A DNA stretch of 64,000 nucleotides from Comamonas fluminis (GCF_019186805.1 NZ_CP066783.1:2431501-2495500), one strand, 5' to 3'; numbered from the stretch's first letter, positions 15,122-24,614 are shown. Made by a program: numbers and translations. Notes: generated from the sequence alone by a model not told the origin.

Positions 15122-17731
15122 TTAAGACTGGGCAGACGAGCCAGTTGGGTAAATGGCCTGACCCAGTTGTGCCATGGCAGCCTGGTAGTTCTGCTTGCTG
15201 CCGCCAAAGCTTTTCATCAACTCTACATTGCTGCCCATTTGTGTGAAGGGCTGCACCTTCAGGATGTCGTTATTTTCAATGGCAAAGATGCCCTCATCGG
15301 CATATTTGTCAATCAACGCATCCAGCACCTTGCGGGCGGTGTCGCCATATTTGGCGTAGATGCCGTCGTCAGCCAGCTTTTGCTTGGCGCGCTTGGCGCG
15401 TTCGCTGCGGGTGAGCATGGGCTGGTCGTAGGCCACATGCAGCAGCACGTCGAAGGGGTCGGCACCTTGCAGACTGCTGCCATCACCTTTTTCCAATGCC
15501 AGCTCTTCCGCCAGCACATCCAGCAGCACGCCGTGGTGTTGCAGCTCTTCGATCAAGGCTTGCTTGCGATCCGCACCGCTCCAGGCTTGCAGAAAGGCAT
15601 CCAGTGAGTCGTATTTTTTGGCCAGGTTGATGCGAGTGAAGTCGCGCAGGCTCTCGGTGACAAGCTTGCCATTGGCATCAAGGTACTGAATGCGTTCACG
15701 GGCAATAGCGACAGTGACGCGATCGCTGATCTTGTATTTACGGGGCTTTTCCGGGTCGCCCGTCAAGTCACCACCGGAGCCGTCGCCACCATAAACACCG
15801 GCAGGATCCTTGGTGGAGCCACCTGTTGTCGGCGTGCTGCCATCAGCACCTTCGTCTGAGCCAGGCAGCCCACTTTCACCATCAATGACTGCGCCTTCTT
15901 CCCCATCCGGCGTTTCGTCAGGTGTTGGCGGCACCACATCATCGTCGCCTGTGGACTTGTAGATTTGCACGGGCTCGCCATCAAAGTCTTTGTCAGCAAA
16001 CAGCTCTGTGGCGCGCTTGAAATCGAGAATGGTGAAGAACTGTTTGCCATGCTCTTCGTTTAAGCGCGTACCACGCCCAATGATTTGCTTGAACAGCGTC
16101 ATGGACTTGATGTTCTGGTCCAGCACCACCAGCTTGCAGGTTTGCGCATCCACGCCAGTGCTCATTAGCTTGCTGGTGACTGCAATCACAGGGTCTGCAC
16201 TGTCAGGATCAATGAAGTTGTCCAGCTCGCGCTTGCCAACCTCGTTGTCTCCGGTGATTTGCATCACGTATTTGTGGCGGGCAGCACAGAGGTCTTTGTT
16301 GGCTTCAGCCAAAGCAGCAGTCATGCGCTGGGCATGATCTACGTCTTCGCAGAACACAATGGTTTTGGCGTTGCGGTCTGTGCCCTTGAGGTACTGAGTG
16401 ATCTTGTCGGCCACCACACGGTCACGCAGACCCAACACCAGGTTGCGGTTCATGTCCGAGGCGTTGTAGATGCGGTCTTCAATGAGGTTGCCGTTGTCAT
16501 CCTTCATACCTTTGGGCGGGCGCCAGCCAAAGGTATCGCGATCCAAATCAACGCGCACCACTTTGTACGGTGCCAGAAAGCCGTCTTCAATGCCTTGCTT
16601 GAGGGTATATGTATAGACGGGCTCGCCAAAGTAATAGGAGTTGGAAGCGTCTTCGGTTTCCTTGGGCGTGGCCGTCAGACCAACCTGCGTCGCGCTACCG
16701 AAGTAGTCAAGGATGTCGCGCCAGGCCGAGTCCTCGTTGGCGCTGCCACGGTGGCACTCGTCGATGATGATGAGATCGAAAAAATCCGGGCTGAACTGGC
16801 GAAACACGTCGTCCGCGCCCTTCCTGCCCGTGACTGCTTGATACAGGCCCAGGTAGACCTCATAGGATTTGTTGACTTGCTTGCCGCCCGTCAACTTCTT
16901 GCCCTTGGTGAGAGCCAGCTCCAGCTCTTCTACTGTGGTGGTGCCATCAGCATCAACACGCTCAATCCCCTTGGCATGCGGGCTGAGCTTGGCCATCGCG
17001 CCCTTGAAAGGCTTGAAGTCGCCAACCATGGTCTGATCAACGAGGATGTTGCGATCGGCCAGGAACAGGATGCGCTTCTTGGCACCGCTCTTGAGCAAGC
17101 GCCAGATGATCTGGAAGGCTGTGTAGGTTTTGCCGGTACCCGTGGCCATGACCAGCAGCACGCGGCTCTGCCCTGCGGCAATCGCCTCCAGAGCGCGGTT
17201 AATGGCATGCAACTGGTAGTAGCGTGGCACTCGGTTGCTATCGCCTTGGTGGTAGGCAAAGGCATTCACGGCGGTTTGCGCTGGCGTCCAGCCTTTCCAC
17301 TGTTGGTAGAGTGCCCACAGGAGTGCAGGCGATGGGAACTCCTCCATCGCAAGATTGGTGAGCAACTGCCCGTTGAAGAGCAACGTGGCGTCCCGGAACA
17401 CAAAGCCATCGCCGTTGCTGGCAAACGCAAAAGGAACGCCCATGCGCTCTGCGTACTCAGTGGCTTGCTGCACACCAGCGCCCACCGTATGACAGTTGTC
17501 CTTGGCCTCAACGATAGCGAGAGGCTGTCCAAACTGAAAGCACAACAAGTAATCAGCTCTTAGCGCCGACTGCTTATCACGCTGAGCTTTTTGTCCACGA
17601 ACGACAATTCGCCCCGGTGCAATGGTGTACTCACGATAGATCTGATCGACCTCGCTCCATCCAGCTTTCACTACAGCTGGGCTGATGAATTTCGCACAAA
17701 TATCGGCTTCACTGAGCTGCTTCTTGTCCAT
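15122..17731 (-). CDS. hsdR: type I restriction endonuclease/translocase HsdR
   Basis: An 869-residue protein. The N-terminal nuclease region shows a PD-(D/E)xK-like pattern (ADYLLCFQFGQPLAIVEAK, about residues 59-77). The helicase motor follows: Walker A VMATGTGKTYTA (about 196-207), motif II IDECHRGS (about 325), and motif VI QIIGRGTRLNEEHGK (about 535). A Gly/Asp-rich linker (about 600-670) precedes a C-terminal EcoEI_R-like domain. It translocates DNA and cuts when the HsdMS complex meets unmodified sites. It is the first gene of the cluster, 27 bp after a recombinase fragment; the order R-M-S with a terminator after R is notable. Confidence 0.95.
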   Translation of the reverse strand: MDKKQLSEADICAKFISPAVVKAGWSEVDQIYREYTIAPGRIVVRGQKAQRDKQSALRADYLLCFQFGQPLAIVEAKDNCHTVGAGVQQATEYAERMGVPFAFASNGDGFVFRDATLLFNGQLLTNLAMEEFPSPALLWALYQQWKGWTPAQTAVNAFAYHQGDSNRVPRYYQLHAINRALEAIAAGQSRVLLVMATGTGKTYTAFQIIWRLLKSGAKKRILFLADRNILVDQTMVGDFKPFKGAMAKLSPHAKGIERVDADGTTTVEELELALTKGKKLTGGKQVNKSYEVYLGLYQAVTGRKGADDVFRQFSPDFFDLIIIDECHRGSANEDSAWRDILDYFGSATQVGLTATPKETEDASNSYYFGEPVYTYTLKQGIEDGFLAPYKVVRVDLDRDTFGWRPPKGMKDDNGNLIEDRIYNASDMNRNLVLGLRDRVVADKITQYLKGTDRNAKTIVFCEDVDHAQRMTAALAEANKDLCAARHKYVMQITGDNEVGKRELDNFIDPDSADPVIAVTSKLMSTGVDAQTCKLVVLDQNIKSMTLFKQIIGRGTRLNEEHGKQFFTILDFKRATELFADKDFDGEPVQIYKSTGDDDVVPPTPDETPDGEEGAVIDGESGLPGSDEGADGSTPTTGGSTKDPAGVYGGDGSGGDLTGDPEKPRKYKISDRVTVAIARERIQYLDANGKLVTESLRDFTRINLAKKYDSLDAFLQAWSGADRKQALIEELQHHGVLLDVLAEELALEKGDGSSLQGADPFDVLLHVAYDQPMLTRSERAKRAKQKLADDGIYAKYGDTARKVLDALIDKYADEGIFAIENNDILKVQPFTQMGSNVELMKSFGGSKQNYQAAMAQLGQAIYPTGSSAQS

Positions 17732-17758
17732 GCCATCCCCGTGTCTCTATTAAGATGA

Positions 17759-18226
17759 TTATGGCTGCGATGTAATGCTGTCCTTACATTCAACACCCGA
17801 ACTTGAATTCGCAAGCCTTCCCAGCAAAATCTGCAGTTGTCGCAGTGACCACGCCCCACCTCTTGGTGCAGATAATCCCAGCCCATTTAGCTCTGCCACC
17901 ATGTTTCGCTGGCTCATGCCCTGCGCTTGGAAACCGGCAATCACGCTCCTGAATCTGGCAGCAAACGCAACGGCGGCGTCTTGGCGCGAGTTGTTCAAGG
18001 CCGACAGATTCGCACCACCAGCACCGCCAAGCACGACACCTCTTGCCTTTGCTGCCGCCAACGCCGCCTTGGTGCGCTGACTGATACGCCGTCCTTCAAA
18101 CTCTGCAAAGTTGGCCATGCTGACCAGCACCATGCGCCCTTCCGGTGTTGCCGGGTTCACATCCGGTAGGTCGGCAAAACAGATCGTGACCTTGCTGGTG
18201 TCTATGACTTCAAGGAAGAAGCGCAC
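17759..18226 (-). pseudogene. serine recombinase/resolvase, 5' end lost at the IS3 element
   Basis: The frame continues to the IS boundary; the visible product begins RFFLEVIDTSKVTICFADLPDV and contains FAEFEGRRISQRTKAALAAAKARG, the late part of a resolvase catalytic domain and its long E helix, then a C-terminal HTH (GMSQRNMVAELNGLGLSAPRGGAWS). About 60 N-terminal residues including the catalytic serine are absent, so it is non-functional. The sequence is cut exactly where the IS inverted repeat starts (18227). Confidence 0.85.
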
Positions 18227-18289
18227 TGAATCGCCCCGGGTTTTCTAGACACTTCTGAGCCTCAATCCCGAGGCCCAATAGGAGGTGCC

Positions 18290-18568
18290 ATGAGTAAGCC
18301 TAAATATCCAGACGAATTCAAGATCGAAGCCATCAAGCAGATCACACAACGAGGCCACAAGGTCGCTGACGTGTCACAGCGCCTTGGCGTTAGTCAACAT
18401 AGCCTGTATCAGTGGCTGAAGACGCATTCAGGGCCTCCCGCAGAGCGACAAGCTCAACTTACGCAGACAGAAGAGTTGCGCAGACTAAAGTCCGAGCTCA
18501 AGCGTGTGACCGAGGAGCGTGACATCCTAAAAAAGGCCGCAGCGTACTTTGCCAAGCAGCTCGGGTGA
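18290..18568 (+). CDS. IS3-family transposase OrfA
   Basis: A 92-residue protein with an N-terminal HTH (YPDEFKIEAIKQITQ, then VADVSQRLGVSQHSLYQWLK) and a C-terminal leucine-zipper-like helix (LRRLKSELKRVTEERDILKKA), the standard OrfA layout. ATG at 18290 is preceded by an AGGAGG ribosome site. A run of six A followed by G at 18529-18535 is the usual slippery site for making the OrfAB fusion. The stop overlaps the OrfB GTG start. Confidence 0.93.
   Translation: MSKPKYPDEFKIEAIKQITQRGHKVADVSQRLGVSQHSLYQWLKTHSGPPAERQAQLTQTEELRRLKSELKRVTEERDILKKAAAYFAKQLG
18529..18535 (+). promoter_or_regulatory. programmed -1 frameshift site (A6G)
   Basis: An AAAAAAG heptamer lies in the OrfA helix-coding region upstream of its stop, in the position where IS3 elements shift into OrfB to make the fused transposase. 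Confidence 0.6.
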
Positions 18569-19440
18569 AGTACGCATTTATTCAGAAACATGAGCACGAA
18601 TACAGCATTCGTAGCATGTGCAAAGTCATGGTGGTACATCCCAGCGGGTATTACGCTTGGAAAGCTGAACCCGTCAGCCCACGGGCTCGGGATGATCTGC
18701 GACTGCAAGGTTTGCTCAAACAAGCCTGGCTTGAAAGTGGTGGTGTGTACGGCTACCGCAAGCTCACACTGGACATGCGGGATCTGGGAGAGCGCTGCGG
18801 TAAACACCGCGTGGCCCGTTTGCTCAAGCTCCAAGGGCTGCGTTCGCAAACGGGATACCGGCGCCGCCCTGGGATGCGCGGAGGCAAGCCCGCCATAGTT
18901 GCCCCTAACCACCTGCAGCGCCGCTTCGCTGTGGATGAGCCCAATCAATCGTGGGTGACCGACATCACGTACATCCGCACTCACGAGGGATGGCTGTACC
19001 TGGCAGTGGTGGTTGATCTGTTCTCCCGTCTGGTCGTGGGCTGGTCCATGGGCAGCCGCATCGATACCGACTTGGTACTCGATGCACTACTGATGGCTCT
19101 GTGGCGTCGTCGACCTGATCAGGCGGTCATGGTGCATTCGGATCAGGGAAGTCAGTTCACCGGGCATGACTGGCAGGACTTCCTACGAGATCACAACCTA
19201 GTCTCCAGCATGAGTCGCCGCGGTAACTGTCATGACAACGCAGTGGCCGAGAGCTTCTTCCAGTTGCTCAAGCGCGAGCGAATTCGTCGCCAGATCTACA
19301 CGTCGCGCGAGGACGCAAGGGCAGATATCTTCAACTACATCGAGATGTTCTACAACCCAAAAAGGCGTCACGGCACTGCAGGAGATATTTCTCCGATAGA
19401 GTTCGAGAAACGCCATTCCCAACGGCTTAAAAGTGTCTAG
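18565..19440 (+). CDS. IS3-family transposase OrfB (DDE integrase)
   Basis: A 291-residue protein with an rve-type catalytic core: first Asp in VTDITYI (about residue 131), second in VHSDQGSQF (about 192), and Glu in NAVAESFFQLLKRERI (about 228). It has an HTH_21-like N-terminal region (GVYGYRKLTLDMRD). The frame is intact and overlaps OrfA by 4 bp from a GTG. In vivo the active enzyme is expected to be the OrfAB frameshift product. Confidence 0.93.
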   Translation: MKYAFIQKHEHEYSIRSMCKVMVVHPSGYYAWKAEPVSPRARDDLRLQGLLKQAWLESGGVYGYRKLTLDMRDLGERCGKHRVARLLKLQGLRSQTGYRRRPGMRGGKPAIVAPNHLQRRFAVDEPNQSWVTDITYIRTHEGWLYLAVVVDLFSRLVVGWSMGSRIDTDLVLDALLMALWRRRPDQAVMVHSDQGSQFTGHDWQDFLRDHNLVSSMSRRGNCHDNAVAESFFQLLKRERIRRQIYTSREDARADIFNYIEMFYNPKRRHGTAGDISPIEFEKRHSQRLKSV

Positions 19441-19458
19441 GGAATCCGGGGCGATTCA

Positions 19459-19977
19459 TTCCCGTACATCGTCTTCAAAATAGAATTTTAAAAATCCTGT
19501 CTGTCTAGTTATTTCGAATCGGGCTGTCAAAACCTTGGGAACAATGGCAACTTCTACCTCATCCCCATAGTATCCTAGCCCTATATCCTGCTCAAGGTCA
19601 TCTATGATCCACCCATCAAGCCTTTCTGAGTGAATATAAAAAGGATAGTTTCTGTCGCACATCATCCGGGATATCTCCGTGATATCGGAGCCCAGAAGAT
19701 TTGCTAATTCAGGCAGTTTTATATAGCCCGTAGATAAAAGCTCGGGTAGAGCTTCTTTAATTTTTTCGGAATCCATGAATGAGAGCTGATGCAAGGTTCT
19801 GTGCCATCTCGCTCTGATGTCCGAAGCAATGATCTTGGAGACTACCGGCTTTCGACTTCCAGTGGAGAAGTGAAGCTCGGTCTTGCCGACGATCGATTGG
19901 AGACGCTTGGGCACGTACATCCGAATCGCATAGATGCCGCTTGGACGGCGATAGATCTGATCCATCTCGTAGAACAC
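19459..19977 (-). pseudogene. tyrosine integrase N-terminal fragment, cut by IS3
   Basis: ATG at 19977 starts a product whose first 60 residues (IYRRPSGIYAIRMYVPKRLQ, then GKTELHFSTGSRK and ARWHRTLHQL) match the N-terminal DUF6538/arm-binding part of phage- and island-type integrases. The frame is truncated at the IS right end, whose TGA supplies the stop; the catalytic Arg...Tyr domain is missing. The gene lies 75 bp from the 3' end of a tRNA-Gly gene and points away from it, the normal arrangement for an integrase at its attachment site. Confidence 0.75.
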
Positions 19978-20052
19978 TCTCGTAGTAGTGCTTACGAAAC
20001 TGGCACCTTCAAACCGAAGCAGCCATTATAAATCAATGACTTGCATGCGATT

Positions 20053-20126
20053 TGGAGCGGGCGATGGGAATCGAACCCACGTTATTTGCTTGGGAAGCAA
20101 GAGTCCTACCATTGAACGACGCCCGC
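20053..20126 (-). tRNA. tRNA-Gly (anticodon CCC)
   Basis: The minus strand folds as a tRNA: acceptor GCGGGCG/CGCCCGC, anticodon arm TTGC-TTCCCAA-GCAA (anticodon CCC), T-arm GTGGG-TTCGATT-CCCAT, discriminator T and an encoded CCA at 20055-20053. It closely resembles Escherichia coli tRNA-Gly(CCC). It is the likely integration site of the island to its left. Confidence 0.95.
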
Positions 20127-20606
20127 ATGCTGGCATTTACCCAGAATGCGCCTTGCAAAAATGCTGCTCTGCAAGCGATTGCTTCAATCCTACATCAAGC
20201 TTTGCAGGGTTCCAGGAAAAAAACGTTCGATACCGCGATTTTTTGCCCCTGACTTTCCCTTGGGCGACGCCCTTCCGTGACTTTGTTAGGGGCACTTTGG
20301 GATGCTAGGCAGTGCCACAAATCACACGGGTAAAATTGTGCAGGATCAAACAGTCTGCAACATTGGCTGCTGCAAGTGATGTAGCACTTGCGCCATGCGC
20401 CACCTGCGACTGCAGGTTTTATGCCCATAGCACTTTGGGCAATGATCCCAACTACTTACCGACTTGCTGCCACACCAATCCTGCCCTGCACGGGCTTGCT
20501 TCATGATGCCGATCTGCTTTTGCGCTATTGCCTTGCCCCCTGCCTTGCCCGAACCCGGTGCAGCAGTACTGGCGGCTAAGGCTGCTGCAGATCGCAAGGA
20601 GGTGGC
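20127..20606. other. intergenic region between tRNA-Gly and ctaA
   Basis: About 480 bp. It must hold the tRNA-Gly promoter (minus strand) and the ctaA promoter. An open frame ending at 20610 (from about 20503, tail [14 protein letters not shown]) overlaps the ctaA ATG in an ATGA junction and could be the end of a tiny upstream ORF, but I am not convinced. An inverted repeat GCCCCTGAC/GTTAGGGGC spans 20245-20293 and is of unknown significance. Confidence 0.4.
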
Positions 20607-21773
20607 ATGAACGCGCAGCCGCTCTATGACCTGGCGCCCGTGCTGGAGTTGATGGCTTTCGGCCTGCTGCTGGCACTGGGGCCACTGTGCTGGGTATGGT
20701 GGCGCAATCGCGGCACAGGGCCCAGCCGGCGGCTGCAGGCCCTGTGTGTGCTGACGCTGTTTCTGACTTTTGATCTGGTGCTGTTTGGTGCGTTTACGCG
20801 GCTGACGGATTCCGGTCTCGGCTGCCCCGACTGGCCCGGCTGCTACGGCACATCAAGCCCTGTGCTGGCGCACGCCCAGATCTCTGAAGCCCAGGCCGCC
20901 ATGCCGACTGGCCCTGTCACGCATGGCAAGGCATGGGTGGAGATGATTCACCGCTATCTGGCCACCACGGTGGGCGTGCTCATTATTGCAATGACCGTCA
21001 TGTCCTGGCAACAGGCGCTGGCCGCCCGCCGCGCTGGCAGGCCAGAAGAAGCCCGAGGTGCGATGAGCCCCTGGTGGCCCACATTCACGCTGATCTGGGT
21101 GTGCATGCAAGGTGCACTGGGCGCGTGGACAGTGACCTGGAAGCTGTTCCCAGCCATTGTCACCTTGCACTTGCTGGGTGGCACGGGCCTGCTGGCCTTG
21201 CTGGCCATTCCTGCATCGGCCATGAGTCTGAAGCAGGCGGGCCAATGGCCTGCTTTGATTGGCAAAGGCGTGCGCGCAGCCCTGTGGGTCTGCCTCGTGC
21301 TGCTGGTGGTTCAGGTCAGCCTGGGCGGCTGGGTAAGCACGAATTACGCGGTGCTGGCCTGCTCTACCTTCCCGACCTGCCAGGGAAGCTGGTGGCCTGC
21401 TATGGATTTTGCGCAAGCCCTGCAGATCTGGCGCCCGCTGGGTCTGCTGGCAGATGGCAACAGCATCAGCTTTGAAGCGCTGACTGCCATCCACTATACA
21501 CACCGGCTGATGGCCTATGTGGTGATCTTGGCACTGGCAGGTCTCTGGATGGCCATGGGCCATGCGCCCGCACTGTCCCGACAGCGCCGTCTGCTGGGAT
21601 TTTTTGCGGTGTTGCAAGTTTTAACGGGCCTGTCCAATGTGGTTCTGGACTGGCCTCTGGTTGCTGCTGTGCTTCACACCGGTGGAGCGGCAGCCCTGGT
21701 AACGATTGTGGTCTGGAGCCTTACCGCGACGCGGAGTGCTGTCAGCCCAACAACAACGCAGCGCCCGGCCTGA
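20607..21773 (+). CDS. ctaA: heme A synthase (COX15/CtaA family)
   Basis: A 388-residue membrane protein with about eight transmembrane segments. Family signatures are [22 protein letters not shown] near residue 55, an HRYLATTVG segment with a heme-ligand His near 115, and [12 protein letters not shown] near 297. It converts heme O to heme A for aa3-type cytochrome oxidase and acts after CyoE, the next gene. An AAGGAGG ribosome site precedes the ATG. Confidence 0.95.
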   Translation: MNAQPLYDLAPVLELMAFGLLLALGPLCWVWWRNRGTGPSRRLQALCVLTLFLTFDLVLFGAFTRLTDSGLGCPDWPGCYGTSSPVLAHAQISEAQAAMPTGPVTHGKAWVEMIHRYLATTVGVLIIAMTVMSWQQALAARRAGRPEEARGAMSPWWPTFTLIWVCMQGALGAWTVTWKLFPAIVTLHLLGGTGLLALLAIPASAMSLKQAGQWPALIGKGVRAALWVCLVLLVVQVSLGGWVSTNYAVLACSTFPTCQGSWWPAMDFAQALQIWRPLGLLADGNSISFEALTAIHYTHRLMAYVVILALAGLWMAMGHAPALSRQRRLLGFFAVLQVLTGLSNVVLDWPLVAAVLHTGGAAALVTIVVWSLTATRSAVSPTTTQRPA

Positions 21774-21798
21774 GGCACTGCGTACAAAGAGTGATTGC

Positions 21799-22704
21799 AT
21801 GAGTCAAAGTGAAGCCCTGTTAGATAGCAGCTCCCGCCTGAGTCAGTTCTATGCACTGACCAAGCCCCGCGTGGTGCAGCTGATTGTGTTCTGTGCGCTG
21901 ATTGGCATGGTGCTGGCCGTCCCCGGCTGGCCCACGCTGGCTCAGTGGCTACATATGGCCGAGGCCAGTGTCGGCATCTGGCTGGTTGCGGCAGCCGCTG
22001 CTGCCTTCAACTGCCTGGTAGAGCGCCATATCGACGCCAAGATGAAGCGCACCGCCTGGCGCCCCACGGCGCGTGGCGAGCTGTCCAGCCAGCATGCGCT
22101 GGCTTTCTCGGCCATCCTCTGCATGATTGGCGCCACGATTCTCTGGGTCTGCACCAATGCGCTGACCATGTGGCTGACGCTGGCCACGTTTGTGGGCTAT
22201 GCCGTCATCTATACCGTGGTGCTCAAGCCTGCCACGCCGCAAAATATTGTGATTGGCGGCGCATCGGGTGCCATGCCGCCCGTGCTGGGCTGGGCAGCCA
22301 TGACCGGTGAAGTCGGCCCAGAGGCGCTGATTCTGTTCCTCATCATCTTCCTGTGGACGCCGCCCCACTTCTGGGCACTGGCGCTGTACCGGGTGGATGA
22401 TTACCGCAAGTCTGGCCTGCCCATGCTGCCCGTGACCCATGGCAGCGAATACACGCGTTTGCAGATTTTGCTCTACACCATCGTGCTGTTTGCCGCTGGC
22501 CTGCTGCCCTTTATGTATGGCATGAGCAGCTGGCTGTATCTGTTTGCCGCGGTGGTGCTGGGCGCGGGCTTTGTGGGCTATGCGATTGCGCTGTACCGCA
22601 ATTACTCCGATGAGCTCTCGCGCCGCACGTTCCGCTTTTCGCTGATTCACCTGAGCCTGCTGTTTCTGGCCCTGCTGATTGATCACTATCTGTTCATGGG
22701 CTGA
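21799..22704 (+). CDS. cyoE: protoheme IX farnesyltransferase (heme O synthase)
   Basis: A 301-residue UbiA-family prenyltransferase. ATG at 21799 ([11 protein letters not shown]) is chosen over upstream starts inside ctaA. The first prenyl-binding region is [19 protein letters not shown] (about residues 70-88) and the second is [16 protein letters not shown] (about 198-213). Multiple transmembrane helices follow. It farnesylates heme B to heme O, the substrate of the preceding CtaA; the 25-bp gap suggests one operon. A terminator follows. Confidence 0.95.
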   Translation: MSQSEALLDSSSRLSQFYALTKPRVVQLIVFCALIGMVLAVPGWPTLAQWLHMAEASVGIWLVAAAAAAFNCLVERHIDAKMKRTAWRPTARGELSSQHALAFSAILCMIGATILWVCTNALTMWLTLATFVGYAVIYTVVLKPATPQNIVIGGASGAMPPVLGWAAMTGEVGPEALILFLIIFLWTPPHFWALALYRVDDYRKSGLPMLPVTHGSEYTRLQILLYTIVLFAAGLLPFMYGMSSWLYLFAAVVLGAGFVGYAIALYRNYSDELSRRTFRFSLIHLSLLFLALLIDHYLFMG

Positions 22705-22727
22705 TTTTTCAGCGCTGTTCACACCCA

Positions 22728-22752
22728 AGCCCGGTTCTTCCGGGCTTTTTTT
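22728..22752 (+). terminator. Rho-independent terminator after cyoE
   Basis: AGCCCGG/CCGGGCT stem with a 5-nt TTCTT loop, followed by seven T. Confidence 0.85.
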
Positions 22753-22760
22753 GTGCTCGA

Positions 22761-22801
22761 AACGCTATCAAATAGTGAGCTCTCAGCGCATGCTTATCAA
22801 T
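22761..22801 (+). repeat. dispersed GCGCT/GCTATCAAA repeat, copy B
   Basis: Contains CGCTATCAAATAGTGAGCT then CAGCGCATGCTTATCAA, the longer form of the repeat family found at several sites in this window. Confidence 0.5.
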
Positions 22802-22841
22802 GGCCTGATGGCCATTTGATCTCAAACACAGAGTTCCCATG

Positions 22842-22872
22842 AAAAAGGCCAGCCCTTTGCAGAGCTGGCCTT
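22842..22872 (-). terminator. Rho-independent terminator after tsdA
   Basis: On the minus strand AAGGCCAGC and GCTGGCCTT pair around a 10-nt loop and end in TTTTTC, downstream of the tsdA stop. Confidence 0.8.
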
Positions 22873-22909
22873 GCATTGCGGGTCAGAGGCGCGTGAGCAC
22901 CCCTCGCTT

Positions 22910-23887
22910 TTACAGACCCTTGAGCAGCTTGCCGTTGACTTCCTTGCCGTACATGGAGTACTTGCCATGGTGCTTTTCAGCCGTGGCCTGCAGGTTGCCG
23001 TTGAAACGCGGATCCTGGCCACGCTCCTGGCTGTTGATGAAGGTTGCCACGTCCCAGGCTTCCTGATCGCTCAAAGTCGCATTGCCGTAGGGCATGTTGT
23101 TCTTGATGAAGTTGGCGGCCTTGTCGATGTCATGCATGCCAGCGCCCCAGTTATAGGAGTCCTTGCCCCACAGCGGCGGGAACACGGCGATGTCACCTGT
23201 GAACTGACCCTTGCCGTCTGCACCGTGGCACAGCGCGCACTTGGCTTCATAGACCTTGGCACCGGCTTCATAGGTCGGTGTTTCTTCAGGCTTGCCCGCC
23301 TTCTTGAAACCTGCGCCGGGCAGCTTCTCGCCCGTGGGGGCCTTCTGCGCCATCCAGTAAGCGTAAGACTCCAGCGCCACCAGAATGTCGTGACCGTCGT
23401 CGGGCGCCTTGCCATTCATGGAATACATGAAGCAGCCGCGCACGCGTTCGGCAAACGTGTCTACGTGGTCGGTCTTCTTGCGATAGGCCGGGTACATGGG
23501 GTAGGCGCCCCACATGGGAGCTGCGCCCTTGAGGCGGCCTGCATCCAGGTGGCAGTTGGTGCAGCTGAGCGGGTTACCCGAAAAGCCCACGGCATTGGCA
23601 GGCGTGCGGGTAAAGATGGCTTCACCGCGGCGCACCCACTCGCCCATGGGGCCTTCGGGGTAGTCCGTCGCACCTGGGGGCGCGAATTCGCCAGACTTGG
23701 CGGCAACGGGCACAGCCTTGGCATCAGCGACAGCAACTGCCACCTTGGCAGGCTCTTCAGCCTTCTTGGGGCTGCTGATGTTCATGCCGTACCACAGCGC
23801 GCCACCCAGACCTGCAAACATGCAGGCCACAACAGCGTATTCAGCCAGATTGGAAGACTTGGCCTTGTCTTGTGTTTCTTGGGACAT
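22910..23887 (-). CDS. tsdA: thiosulfate dehydrogenase, diheme cytochrome c (TsdA)
   Basis: ATG at 23887 is chosen over a longer frame because GAGGTAACC precedes it. The 325-residue protein has an N-terminal membrane anchor (YAVVACMFAGLGGALWYGM), then heme 1 CTNCH (about residue 114), the RGCFMYSMNG segment whose Cys is the unusual axial heme ligand of TsdA, and heme 2 CALCH (about 217) followed by FPPLWGKDSYNWGAGM. It oxidises thiosulfate to tetrathionate in the periplasm (and may work in reverse), passing electrons to its partner cytochrome. The partner gene ends 7 bp upstream. Confidence 0.85.
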   Translation of the reverse strand: MSQETQDKAKSSNLAEYAVVACMFAGLGGALWYGMNISSPKKAEEPAKVAVAVADAKAVPVAAKSGEFAPPGATDYPEGPMGEWVRRGEAIFTRTPANAVGFSGNPLSCTNCHLDAGRLKGAAPMWGAYPMYPAYRKKTDHVDTFAERVRGCFMYSMNGKAPDDGHDILVALESYAYWMAQKAPTGEKLPGAGFKKAGKPEETPTYEAGAKVYEAKCALCHGADGKGQFTGDIAVFPPLWGKDSYNWGAGMHDIDKAANFIKNNMPYGNATLSDQEAWDVATFINSQERGQDPRFNGNLQATAEKHHGKYSMYGKEVNGKLLKGL

Positions 23888-23894
23888 GGTTACC

Positions 23895-24614
23895 TCAGGG
23901 CTTGGCTGTCGTGGTGGCGGCTGCGGGGTTGTGCAAGCGCTGGTAGTAGGCGGCAACGGCCTTGATGTCTTCGGCCGTGAGCTTCTTGGCCACAGCGCCC
24001 ATCAGGCCCAGAGGACCGGCTTCGCGCTGCCCCTTGTTCCAGGCGTCAATCTGGGTCTGCATATAGTCGGCAGGCAGATGACCAATGGCGGGGAAATCCT
24101 TGCCCACACCCACGCCGCCAGGGCCGTGGCACTGCGCGCAGGCAGGAATGCCGTCCGCCCAGCGGCCACGCTCGACCAGCCATGCACCGCTATCGTCATC
24201 CTTGCCAGGCAAAGCACCGCGCACGGCCTTGATAGGCAGCTTCAGGCTGGAGTAGAAAGCCGCCACATCAGCGCGCTCCTGCTCGCTCAGCGCCTTAGCC
24301 ATGGGAGCCATCACCGCCGACTGACGGGCGCCCGCAGCCATCTGGTTGAGCTGGCGCTCCAGATAGCCAGCGTGCTGGCCGGCCAGCGCGGGAAAGCCTG
24401 CCTGGCCTTCGCCCTTGGCACCGTGGCAGGTGGCGCAGGCCGCTGCACCGCCCGCCGAGCCGGACTGTGCAATCTTTTCACCGGCAGCAGCGCTGCCTTT
24501 CAGTGCGGCCGTGGCGGCTGCAGGTTCTTGCGCCCAGGCGCTGGTCGCCATCAGCATGGAAATGCCGACAGCCACCCACGACCGGGGCAGAGTCTTTGTG
24601 TTCAAGCGGTTCAT
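23895..24614 (-). CDS. tsdB: diheme c4-type cytochrome, TsdB-like electron acceptor
   Basis: ATG at 24614 gives 239 residues with a signal peptide ending in SAWA; the upstream ATG at 24701 would add an unlikely leader. Two heme sites, CATCH (about residue 60) and CAQCH (about 158), sit in two tandem cytochrome c domains of cytochrome c4 type. With tsdA 7 bp downstream this matches tsdBA operons, in which TsdB takes electrons from TsdA and passes them to the respiratory chain. The gene name rests on context as well as sequence. Confidence 0.8.
   Translation of the reverse strand: MNRLNTKTLPRSWVAVGISMLMATSAWAQEPAAATAALKGSAAAGEKIAQSGSAGGAAACATCHGAKGEGQAGFPALAGQHAGYLERQLNQMAAGARQSAVMAPMAKALSEQERADVAAFYSSLKLPIKAVRGALPGKDDDSGAWLVERGRWADGIPACAQCHGPGGVGVGKDFPAIGHLPADYMQTQIDAWNKGQREAGPLGLMGAVAKKLTAEDIKAVAAYYQRLHNPAAATTTAKP

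Larger units (their letters stand above)
18227..19458 (+). mobile_element. IS3-family insertion sequence (1232 bp)
   Basis: 28-bp inverted repeats bound it: 18227-18254 begins TGAATCGCCCCGG and ends TAGACACTT; 19431-19458 is its near-perfect complement. It contains OrfA and OrfB with a -1 frameshift signal. The flanks carry different genes (resolvase fragment left, integrase fragment right) and no matching 3-4 bp duplication, implying a deletion or recombination between IS copies. Confidence 0.92.

Noticed and set aside
13708..17563. Long plus-strand ORFs (357 and 434 codons)
   Set aside because: They lie antisense to hsdM and hsdR, have shadow-like composition and no ribosome sites.
20245..20293. 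Inverted repeat GCCCCTGAC/GTTAGGGGC as an attC site
   Set aside because: The core consensus does not match and there is no cassette context.
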